This document shows, in pieces, positions 23,501-29,698 of a stretch of DNA of 38,571 bases (within the stretch, counting starts at the first letter, position 1; each line of letters begins with the position of its first letter). The notes below the pieces were generated by a model. The model did no database searches and was not told where the DNA came from. It saw nothing but the letters and a program-made list of their open reading frames with translations. Source of the DNA: a virus; the IMG/VR virus record IMGVR_UViG_3300033049_000176, positions 1 through 38,571 of that record; one strand, 5' to 3'. Both the position numbers and the translations under genes were made by a program.

Positions 23501-25045
23501 CTACAAATAAACTTTGGCTTTACGGCGGGGGTTATGCCCCATCTGGTCAACCGCCCGCATCAACGCCCGGTTGAGGGCGTCCGGCGCACCGTCAACCGCC
23601 AAACAAACATATTGCACCGCGTCATGTGGCTCGGTAAATTGCCGCCACTTCCCGGTCTTGTCGGGACGGTCGCTATAGCCAACATCAAGCTCGCTTCCAG
23701 TGCGCTTGAACCGATAACCGCCCAAAAACCCCTCGCGGGTCATGACGCATCTTTTGTTGATTTGAAAAAGCGGATAACCTTGATGCAATTTTGACAAACG
23801 CCAATTGACCGCATGATACCTCTTGGTCCAATTATTGCTCGGCGCAGGGATACAATACAGGCCAGACGCTTTCATAAATTCTGACATCCAGGTTTTTTTA
23901 TCGCCCATCTCTGTATGACCAGCGGCGGAGCTGGCTTGCCATAATGTGGGATCACCCACCCCGACCGCTGGACACCCGGCAAACTCACTGGCTAACCTGG
24001 CCTTAACACGAGCCCCAAATTCCGCTGCCGAATTTGTTGTCCCCGGCTCTGTCACATCTTCGGCAATAAACCGGATACGGTTAAGCTCCTTACGATCTGG
24101 CTGACCATATAAAGCGCCCGCCAATAAACCGCCGTCAATACCGACCACGACCAATTGTCCCGGTTCTGGCTTCATTTCCGCACTGACAGCATGTTGCTGA
24201 TCGTCGTAATTTGCATAGACAGGTTTCCCCGTCCGGTCATAGCCAGGTTTGTTTTCGATCATCCGGGCAATTTCTGCCGGATCATTCATCATCGCGGCCC
24301 GGTTCCGGTAAAAATCCGGGTGAATATTTGCGTGCAAATACTCGACATTCTCCGCATTGGGCGCAAACCCGGAAGGTTGAACAAACAACTGATCTTCGGA
24401 GCCTGGATTAAGGGCAAGGCGGCGGTAAAGCTCATGGGTTTCATTGGGCGCATTGAAATCAGCCCAAACAAATGTTTGCGGGAAATCACCCTCTTTGAAC
24501 CAATTACCCGGCGGCCAACGACCCAAACGCTGGGCCAGCTTACCGAGCGCACCTGCTGGCAAAAAAGTGGCCTCGTAAAGATAAACACAGGTTGGCTGTA
24601 AACCACCAATAAAACTGGCAAGAGACTGCCCGTCACCTATGGCGCGAAACTGCCAATGGATGTGCAATTTGCCATTGCCTTTGCTATCCGCAAAATAATG
24701 CTCAACATCGGCCTTGTTATTGGTGGCACCTTTAATTTTTCCGTACACATCTTCTGGCCACATATCCCTGAAAGACGGCAACAGCTTATCCCAAATATTG
24801 CCGTAAGTATCTGCGACCGCCACAATCTTGCAATGCTTGACACCATCATGGATTGCTATAGGCTGCCGCGCAGTAACTCTAACCCCTTTCATAAGCGAGG
24901 CTATTGTTTTGCCACCAGCCACCGGTCCCATAATTCCAGTAACCGATTTTTTCGAATGGATAAACGCCTGCGCCACAGGCCCAGGTGCGGTATACCCCGC
25001 AAACACTCCCATATCCCGCTCAACAGCATCAGGCGGTGGAGCCAT
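23501..25045 (-). CDS. Terminase large subunit
   Basis: I start at the ATG at 25045 (514 residues); a GTG at 25093 would add 16. The packaging ATPase shows a Walker A-like GPVAGGKT (residues 40-47), a Walker B-like strand 'TCVYLYEATF' with the catalytic Glu, and a C-terminal RNase H-fold nuclease with acidic positions in 'VVVGIDGG', 'VGVGDPT' and the final 'EPHDAVQYVCLAV'. This is the T7-like podovirus type. It packages DNA into the prohead through the portal. A 300-base gap with G-tracts and a hairpin separates it from the small subunit gene. Confidence 0.9.
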   Translation of the reverse strand: MAPPPDAVERDMGVFAGYTAPGPVAQAFIHSKKSVTGIMGPVAGGKTIASLMKGVRVTARQPIAIHDGVKHCKIVAVADTYGNIWDKLLPSFRDMWPEDVYGKIKGATNNKADVEHYFADSKGNGKLHIHWQFRAIGDGQSLASFIGGLQPTCVYLYEATFLPAGALGKLAQRLGRWPPGNWFKEGDFPQTFVWADFNAPNETHELYRRLALNPGSEDQLFVQPSGFAPNAENVEYLHANIHPDFYRNRAAMMNDPAEIARMIENKPGYDRTGKPVYANYDDQQHAVSAEMKPEPGQLVVVGIDGGLLAGALYGQPDRKELNRIRFIAEDVTEPGTTNSAAEFGARVKARLASEFAGCPAVGVGDPTLWQASSAAGHTEMGDKKTWMSEFMKASGLYCIPAPSNNWTKRYHAVNWRLSKLHQGYPLFQINKRCVMTREGFLGGYRFKRTGSELDVGYSDRPDKTGKWRQFTEPHDAVQYVCLAVDGAPDALNRALMRAVDQMGHNPRRKAKVYL

Positions 25046-25096
25046 GACGGTTCCGCCTAAAGGTAATTGGCTTTGGCCAAGCTGATTTAACACGCC

Positions 25097-25271
25097 GCCA
25101 CCCCCCTACCCCCAATCCATAAGTAAAAATTATCGCGGGCCGCACATCCAAAGGTAATGCCTCCAAATTGAAAAACGTCAGAATTTGGGTTGCCGCCTGC
25201 GGTTGCTCCCTTACCCCGGCAGGGGCCGGGTCTGTCTTGGGGGTGGGGGGGTGCGAAAGGGGCCGGGGGGG
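25097..25271. other. G-tract cluster between terminase genes, quadruplex-forming potential
   Basis: The + strand has G5-N1-G7-N7-G4-N2-G7 at about 25239-25271, a textbook four-tract quadruplex motif. About 130 bases away, at 25097-25113, G-tracts lie on the other strand (GGGGG, GGGGGG, GG). No convincing gene is present in 25046-25345. The place between small and large terminase genes is a common site for pac or cos signals. Confidence 0.55.
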
Positions 25272-25286
25272 TGCTGACGTGCGCGA

Positions 25287-25315
25287 AACCCAACGGATGC
25301 CCCATCCGTTGGGTT
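25287..25315. repeat. Perfect 12-bp hairpin in the terminase intergenic region
   Basis: AACCCAACGGAT (25287-25298) pairs perfectly with ATCCGTTGGGTT (25304-25315) around a 5-base loop. Neither strand has a T run after it, so it is not a standard terminator. It could be a terminase recognition site, an mRNA processing site or a protein-binding dyad. Confidence 0.7.
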
Positions 25316-25345
25316 CTTGTGAAAAGTTTCAATGTTATCAAACTT

Positions 25346-25894
25346 TTACTCATCATGCCCCACCTCATCTTGTGCGACGGCTTGGGCGGTGGCCGCGTAA
25401 CCTACTGATTTCATTGCATCTTTTATTTGCAGGTCAAAATCCGTATCACTATCAGCATCTTCCGCGAACAAACCCAAATCAATATTGACCGGCTGGAAGT
25501 TGATACCAGCGATCACAACCGCACTGGGTTGCGCCTGATGTGTATATTTCATGCTTAATGCCAAAGCTTTCAGCCAGAGATCAGCAGCATCCTTGGACTT
25601 TAACGTCCATTCGCGGCGCAATTGCTTCGGTGTCATGGCCACGATGTCCAGCAGAGTAAACAACTGATCGCGGTAATTAGCCTTGGCCACCCGCACCACA
25701 TCGCTGGTCATACGGTTCTTTGAGCCCCTTGGCCGCCCAGGCCCGCGCTTCCCTGGCGGTTCAGCATCAAATTGCGACGAAAACAAATCCGCCAACAAAT
25801 CAGCATCCGGATCAACACTCACCAAAGCCCCAATATCACCGCCAGCACCCTTAACCGTACCGCCAGCCCCAACTTCCTCAAAATCCACAGGCAT
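25346..25894 (-). CDS. Terminase small subunit (probable)
   Basis: The ATG at 25894 has a GGGGGAGAG ribosome site; the 182-residue product is the first gene of the structural operon. After an acidic N-terminal region it carries a basic AT-hook-like motif 'GKRGPGRPRGSKN' (about 48-62), then a helical domain (SDVVRVAKANYRDQLFTLLDIVAMTP), and an acidic C-terminal third. The 'GPGRPRGSKN' start followed by a helical region directly upstream of the large terminase is common for small subunits in this type of phage. Its role would be to bind the packaging site. Confidence 0.7.
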   Translation of the reverse strand: MPVDFEEVGAGGTVKGAGGDIGALVSVDPDADLLADLFSSQFDAEPPGKRGPGRPRGSKNRMTSDVVRVAKANYRDQLFTLLDIVAMTPKQLRREWTLKSKDAADLWLKALALSMKYTHQAQPSAVVIAGINFQPVNIDLGLFAEDADSDTDFDLQIKDAMKSVGYAATAQAVAQDEVGHDE

Positions 25895-25986
25895 CAACTC
25901 TCCCCCCGCACTTCAGAGTAAAGCGACACCGAATTTTCAATTTTCGAATATTTATGCAATATTTAATTCCTGCTGGCAAAGCAGGC

Positions 25987-26046
25987 ACCATAGAGCAAGC
26001 CGGAACTGGGCCGTCAGTTAACCAACATTGGTACGACGGGAACCAC
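25987..26046 (-). promoter_or_regulatory. Late promoter element B upstream of the small terminase
   Basis: On the - strand the dyad ACCAA-TG-TTGGT (26032-26021) lies 28 bases upstream of a TATGGT -10 box (25992-25987). The same core, the upstream GGTTCCC, the downstream CCGG and the same 28-base distance occur at element A (5602-5652). The transcript would have a leader of about 86 bases before the small terminase ATG. Confidence 0.55.
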
Positions 26047-26057
26047 AACAATTAAAA

Positions 26058-26325
26058 CCTTACACGCATTACAGGTTCCTGACACAATTCCTTACATGTT
26101 AAACTATTGAAATCATTACACATATATCTATATTAGAGATGTGTAAGGTATGTAAGGAATTGCATCGCGCACACATGAGAAAAAGGGGGCAAATCCCCTC
26201 TTTTTTCTCGCATGTGCGAGTAAATCCTAAAATTCCTGACACAAGCCAAAAATCAATAAAATCATTAATAAAATCAATGACTTAACTCAATATTTCATGT
26301 AAGGAAAGGTGTCAGGTATGTAAGG
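26058..26325. repeat. Iteron-like repeats (nine TGTMAGG), candidate replication origin
   Basis: TGT(A/C)AGG occurs on the + strand starting at 26142, 26151, 26298, 26310 and 26319, and on the - strand at 26058-26064, 26078-26084, 26090-26096 and 26235-26241. Two larger units appear: a 20-bp direct repeat with one mismatch (26142-26161 and 26310-26329), and a 19-bp inverted repeat with two mismatches (26078-26096 and 26298-26316). An AT-rich stretch at 26250-26297 could be an unwinding element. Confidence 0.65.
26168..26218. repeat. 51-base near-palindromic hairpin inside the iteron cluster
   Basis: Left arm CGCACACATGAGAAAAAGGGG and right arm CCCCTCTTTTTTCTCGCATGTGCG pair with few mismatches around a short loop. 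With its T/A runs it could serve as a terminator on the + strand, but its place among the iterons also fits a priming or initiation structure. Confidence 0.7.
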
Positions 26326-26547
26326 AATTATTTAAAAACCCTTATATTTCAAGGGTTTAAGTGTAATGAAAATCCCGCACTGTAAGAAAATAAACTGGTC
26401 TATTTTCGCTCAATCTCATTATAGCTGTCATTGGGTGGGGGTAAAGGAAAAATAATTTATTTTCAATTCTTATCGCTTTTCAATGAGGGTTGGGGATATT
26501 TGAGCGCACCAAATAACAATGCTATGCATTTTATTGCAAATACTCCC

Positions 26548-26576
26548 TTGACATTGCTAAAAGCTTTCTTTATAGC
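26548..26576 (+). promoter_or_regulatory. Strong sigma70-type promoter of the rightward small-gene operon
   Basis: TTGACA (26548-26553), a 17-base spacer and TATAGC (26571-26576) are followed by a short leader with AAGGAG about eight bases before the ATG at 26612. It is the best sigma70 match I see outside the repressor region. Confidence 0.75.
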
Positions 26577-26611
26577 ACTCTTACCAAGTCAACACAAAAG
26601 GAGATTACCAA

Positions 26612-26941
26612 ATGACTAGTAATAGCACAGCAACAATTATATTAAATCAATTAGGCGGTCGCAAGTTCATTATAATGACTGGAGCGTCTAAATTAATGGG
26701 AGAAACAAACGGTTTATCTTTTAAATTACCCCGCGCATTTGCAAAAAATAATGTAAACCACGTATCAATAAAATTAAATCAGATAGACTTGTACGACATC
26801 ACATATTCCCGGATTTGGGGCGGAAAATACAAAGTAATCGCCAAAAGCGAAAATATATATAATGATATGTTACAGGTAGACTTTACCGATAATACCGGGC
26901 TGGATTGCACTTTTGGAGAGATATATCATGCTTCAATCTGA
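26612..26941 (+). CDS. Conserved phage protein of unknown function
   Basis: The 109-residue product has the pattern 'ILNQLGGRKFIIMTGA...GLSFKLPRAFAKNNVNHVSIKLNQIDLYDITYSRIWGGKYKVIAKSENIY', which I recall from many phages as a small beta-rich protein encoded in early regions, never assigned a role. It has a strong promoter and ribosome site, so it is likely made early and in quantity. The next gene starts 14 bases before its end. Confidence 0.7.
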   Translation: MTSNSTATIILNQLGGRKFIIMTGASKLMGETNGLSFKLPRAFAKNNVNHVSIKLNQIDLYDITYSRIWGGKYKVIAKSENIYNDMLQVDFTDNTGLDCTFGEIYHASI

Positions 26942-27146
26942 AACCATCAACATTGGCCATGAAACCGTCGAGCAAATCTTGCTCGGCGGCCCCAAACCAA
27001 TAGTCACGCCCAGCACTCAAACCGCCAGGGACGCCCACACCATCAAAACCACATCCGCAAAGCCCCTCCGATCGAGCCAAGCCCAAAAGCCCTGCACAAT
27101 CGGACTATGGGACGACACGGCAAGGGCGCAACGAGAACTATTTTGA
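26928..27146 (+). CDS. Small hypothetical protein
   Basis: The ATG at 26928 is preceded by GGAGAG. The 72-residue product has a short N-terminal helix (ETVEQILLGGPKPIV) and a polar, Thr/Lys/Ala-rich remainder without a recognisable fold. It overlaps the end of the previous gene in another frame, which supports co-translation. No family recognised; it could be a small regulator or host-takeover protein. Confidence 0.5.
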   Translation: MLQSETINIGHETVEQILLGGPKPIVTPSTQTARDAHTIKTTSAKPLRSSQAQKPCTIGLWDDTARAQRELF

Positions 27147-27235
27147 GATAACCGGGCGGGGAGATTACCAAGTCACCACCGCCCGGACGCACCCGTCAAA
27201 GACAGACGCGCAAACCCAATTTATAAGGCAAAACC

Positions 27236-27532
27236 ATGAACAACAAGCCCAAAAAACCAAACCACAAATCCTATACGGCCATGACGGCCACCGACTACGG
27301 CAATATGATCACCACCTGCTTACCCGGCCACAACAAATCCCAAATCTGCAAGATTTTAGACATTACCGCCGCCACCCACGCCAGATGGACGCGGTACGGG
27401 ATCACCGGCAATTACAATCCCACCAAAGCCGACAAAAATAAAGCCCAAGTGCTAAACCGCGTGCAGAGCCACGCAAACAACCTATACAATCAAAGCAGGA
27501 GCATCGAAAGCTGGCTGGCCAGTCAAGCATAA
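27236..27532 (+). CDS. Small HTH-like protein, related to the 123-residue early protein
   Basis: The 98-residue product is basic. Its middle 'GHNKSQICKILDITAATHARWTRYG' reads as a helix-turn-helix. The same pattern 'GHSKDWMLARLAITAATYIKWT' occurs in the first gene of the leftward early operon (36451-36822), so the two look like distant paralogues. It is the last gene of the rightward operon and converges on the methyltransferase end. As a small basic DNA-binding protein it is a candidate for the late-gene activator or an origin-binding factor; that is inference only. Confidence 0.55.
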   Translation: MNNKPKKPNHKSYTAMTATDYGNMITTCLPGHNKSQICKILDITAATHARWTRYGITGNYNPTKADKNKAQVLNRVQSHANNLYNQSRSIESWLASQA

Positions 27533-27562
27533 AGGTCAGTTTAACATATGACGTTAATACTA

Positions 27563-27571
27563 TTATCCACA
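27563..27571 (+). promoter_or_regulatory. Perfect DnaA-box match
   Basis: TTATCCACA, the consensus host DnaA-binding site, lies in the short non-coding gap between the converging rightward operon and the methyltransferase remnant. It is a single copy in the gap; another copy occurs inside a coding region near 14893. It is about 1.2 kb from the iteron cluster. Confidence 0.4.
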
Positions 27572-27669
27572 AGCCCGGTCAGCCTTGACCATATCCCATG
27601 GCACACCCCGCCTCACGTCCAGCCAAGCACCAACACCCTGCCCGTCAACTTTTAGTGCGACGAGAAACC

Positions 27670-27810
27670 TCATTTATTTGCGTTTTCGCGCCCGCCCAGC
27701 CCGTTTTCAGGCCGACCGGCCTCAAAATCAAGAATAGCATATCCAATAATTTCCACAACTCGCGGATCCATTGCATTGCCGAGCACCCCTATTCTGTCCA
27801 CCCAGTTGGG
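27670..27810 (-). CDS. C5 cytosine methyltransferase, C-terminal part in the -1 frame
   Basis: This frame carries 'DRIGVLGNAMDPRVVEIIGYAI', the motif X end of cytosine-5 DNA methyltransferases, which is absent from the main frame. It can be joined to the upstream part by a -1 shift at TTTCCCA (27807-27813 on the + strand, written as its reverse complement), whose zero-frame codons are TTC CCA. The joined product would be about 270 residues. Otherwise the gene is broken by a one-base frameshift and this part is not made. Confidence 0.6.
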   Translation of the reverse strand, partial: PNWVDRIGVLGNAMDPRVVEIIGYAILDFEAGRPENGLGGRENANK

Positions 27811-28479
27811 AAATGCATGAACGCTTCGCCTAATTCGGGCGTAGGATTTATCTCGTTGCAAGCCAGACATTCTGCCCAACTCATCCCGCCGAGATTTCCC
27901 TGTTTGTTTAATTTTCTGCGTGAGTGCACCAGCGTAGGCTTTGCGGCGGACAGCATGTCCACTTTGGTAAAGTCGGCCAATAGCCAAAGCCGATCCCTCT
28001 GATGAACGGCACCAAGGGCGGACGACGGTATGCAATGCCATTCCGCATCATACCCGACCTCGGCCAAGGCTCCAAGTACAGGGCCCATTCCTCGATTAAG
28101 CAACGCTGCCACATTCTCCAACAAAAGTCTTGGCTGTCCCACCACGCAAAGGGTTCGAATGATGTGCCAGAACAATCCACTACGTTTTCCGGCAAGTCCG
28201 GCACCCTTGCCCGCGAATGATATGTCTTGACACGGGAAACCCGCCGTAACCAAGTCCACGGCTTGGCGATATTTAAAACTGGTGATATCGTCATAAATTT
28301 TTACATCCGGCCAGTGCTTTTTTAATATTTTTTGCGGATAATCCGCTTTTTCACAAAACGCGACGGTTTCAAACCCGCCCGTATTTTCAAGCCCAAAACT
28401 TGCGCCGCCAATACCCGCAAACAGGTCCAGGACCTTAATTTTTTCCCGAACGCAATTCCCATTTTCAGGCCGACCGGCC
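27700..28479. repeat. 22-bp direct repeats flanking the cytosine methyltransferase gene
   Basis: 27700-27721 and 28458-28479 differ at one base and contain the partial palindrome GGCCGACCGGCC. They are 758 bases apart, bracket the methyltransferase frames, and on the - strand both code for AGRPENG in different frames. They may mark the edges of a transferred cassette or be binding sites for the enzyme. Confidence 0.75.
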
Positions 28480-28481
28480 AC
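27789..28481 (-). CDS. C5 cytosine DNA methyltransferase, main part (frameshifted 3' end)
   Basis: The family motifs are clear and in order: VLDLFAGIGG (motif I, cofactor binding), GFPCQDIS (motif IV with the catalytic Cys), LLLENV (motif VI), and QRDRLW (motif VIII). The region after 'LVHSRRKLNKQG' is a short target-recognition part. The frame stops after 'HFPTGWTE', before motif X, which lies in the -1 frame. The start is uncertain; I use the GTG at 28481, next to the adenine methyltransferase stop. The enzyme would modify cytosine in phage DNA and protect it from restriction. A 22-bp repeat containing GGCC sites is present at both ends. Confidence 0.75.
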   Translation of the reverse strand: MAGRPENGNCVREKIKVLDLFAGIGGASFGLENTGGFETVAFCEKADYPQKILKKHWPDVKIYDDITSFKYRQAVDLVTAGFPCQDISFAGKGAGLAGKRSGLFWHIIRTLCVVGQPRLLLENVAALLNRGMGPVLGALAEVGYDAEWHCIPSSALGAVHQRDRLWLLADFTKVDMLSAAKPTLVHSRRKLNKQGNLGGMSWAECLACNEINPTPELGEAFMHFPTGWTE

Positions 28482-28483
28482 AC

Positions 28484-29155
28484 TTACACCATAGCCAAAC
28501 AACAAGCCGCAAACACCGCGTGGCGCTCTCCTGGCGGCATATCCGCCAACATCCGCGCCCAGCGGGCCGCCTTGCGCTTGATCCGCCGCCGGCAATCATG
28601 ATCAGCACCGACCATATCGACCGCAAATGGTTCCCTGGCCGGGTAATTCATATATAGAACTTCGCGCCTCGGCCCGCCCCGTGTCGGAGCCGTAAATTCC
28701 CAGCGCCGCCAATCCGCCAACGCTTTGTCGTAAAACGGGTGCGGGTAATGGGACAGGATCACATCACAAGGCAAAGCCGTCACCATTGCAAGTAGCCGCA
28801 TATGCTCCCCGTGCTCAAAATCATATTTATACCGCTTATCAGATGTCCGCGTCTCCAAATGATAAGGCGCGTCAATATAGACCAACACACACAAATCATT
28901 TGCCAGATATTTTTTAACCAAATCCGGCAGAAGTAAAAACGCATCCCCGTGGATAAGTTCTTCTCCGGATGCCCGGTCATAGGCGGCCACAAGATCCGCA
29001 TCAATATCAATCCCGACATGCACCGCCGCAGGCGGCTTACGCAACATCACCTGCCCCGAGCCCAAAAACGGCTCAATATAAACATCATGGGGCGGCATAG
29101 AGCCAACAATCCGTTGCCAAACCCCATTGCCACCTTTTGAACCGAAATAACTCAT
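28484..29155 (-). CDS. DNA adenine methyltransferase-like protein (D12 class)
   Basis: The 223-residue product starts 'MSYFGSKGG' and has 'DVYIEPFLGSGQVML', the cofactor-binding motif I of D12-class N6-adenine methyltransferases, followed by 'GIDIDADLV' and the catalytic motif region 'VLVYIDAPY'. The usual DPPY is DAPY here; a D-x-P-Y variant can be active, but this is not certain. The C-terminal part includes 'VILSHYPHPFYD' and a basic helical end. It probably modifies phage DNA against host restriction. It overlaps the following 63-residue gene by four bases and is directly followed by the cytosine methyltransferase. Confidence 0.8.
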   Translation of the reverse strand: MSYFGSKGGNGVWQRIVGSMPPHDVYIEPFLGSGQVMLRKPPAAVHVGIDIDADLVAAYDRASGEELIHGDAFLLLPDLVKKYLANDLCVLVYIDAPYHLETRTSDKRYKYDFEHGEHMRLLAMVTALPCDVILSHYPHPFYDKALADWRRWEFTAPTRGGPRREVLYMNYPAREPFAVDMVGADHDCRRRIKRKAARWARMLADMPPGERHAVFAACCLAMV

Positions 29156-29343
29156 GGTGTGGTAACAATACCGTGACTATAAGCATCTGCTAAAGCCAAC
29201 ACTTCCGATGCAAACCACCTGCCAACTATATCACGATTACTACCGATAGATAATTGCCAAAACCAACGCCCAGATAAACATTCTTGAAGCACAAAAAATG
29301 GCTCATCTTCAATATTCAACGCTTTCCAATTAGCTTTTACCAT
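29152..29343 (-). CDS. Small hypothetical protein
   Basis: The 63-residue product contains several aromatic residues (WKALNIEDEPFFVLQE, then RWFWQLSIGS) and reads as a small beta-rich protein. No family recognised. The ATG overlaps the end of the ASCH-like gene upstream, and the stop overlaps the adenine methyltransferase start, so it belongs to the leftward early operon. Confidence 0.6.
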   Translation of the reverse strand: MVKANWKALNIEDEPFFVLQECLSGRWFWQLSIGSNRDIVGRWFASEVLALADAYSHGIVTTP

Positions 29344-29687
29344 CTAATCAAAACCCCCTTAAATGGCAGGCCATAGGTTTTATCGAAAAAAGAGAGCATA
29401 TCTGCCCAATTTTCAAATCCGTCAGCAATTGCAAAATGATTGAGTGTGACCGCCCGATTATCTAAATTTAGTCGCGGGCTATAAATCCAGCGCTTATTAA
29501 GGTAACGACGCATTATACCATAATCACCAATAGCTATAGTCGCTACACTCAAACAAACCGGATCCACATCAACCAACTTGCGACAAGCCTTTGTCCGCAT
29601 CCCGGTATAAAGCTGGAGCTTTACACCCGCCCCGATCAGACGCCCGAATTGTTTGCCGCTTCGTCCCGTCCGCCACTTTATCAACAA
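29337..29687 (-). CDS. ASCH-like phage protein (probable)
   Basis: The 116-residue product has the pattern 'GAGVKLQLYTGMRTKACRKLVDVDPVCLSVATI', followed by 'FAIADGFENWADMLSFFDKTYGLPFKGVLIRW' at its end. I recall this from ASCH-domain-like phage proteins (RNA- or nucleotide-binding fold), in which a conserved Gly-Phe-x-x-x-x-x-Met/Phe helix and a terminal 'FxGxLIRW' strand are typical. Its function in phages is not known. It lies ten bases after the PcfJ-like gene. Confidence 0.6.
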   Translation of the reverse strand: MLIKWRTGRSGKQFGRLIGAGVKLQLYTGMRTKACRKLVDVDPVCLSVATIAIGDYGIMRRYLNKRWIYSPRLNLDNRAVTLNHFAIADGFENWADMLSFFDKTYGLPFKGVLIRW

Positions 29688-29698
29688 ATTTACTAAAG

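Larger units (their letters stand above)
25895..26611. other. 717-base non-coding control and origin-like region
   Basis: This is the largest gap in the window and is clearly AT-richer than its flanks. It contains a late promoter element for the leftward structural operon (25987-26046) and a cluster of nine TGT(A/C)AGG repeats (26058-26325) around a near-palindromic hairpin (26168-26218) and an AT-rich stretch (26250-26297). A second hairpin (AAACCCTT and AAGGGTTT, 26336-26358) and the rightward promoter (26548-26576) follow. I see no gene in it. Confidence 0.75.

Noticed and set aside
25087-25368. Possible 93-residue - strand gene between the terminases
   Set aside because: It has low-complexity, Pro/Gly-rich translation caused by the G-tracts, overlaps the small terminase end and has no recognised family. 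More likely non-coding.
26058-26325. CRISPR array
   Set aside because: The repeats are too short (7 bp), irregularly spaced and in both orientations. No regular spacer pattern exists anywhere in the window.
27598-28002. + strand frame opposite the cytosine methyltransferase
   Set aside because: The - strand carries clear methyltransferase motifs; this frame has none and no ribosome site.
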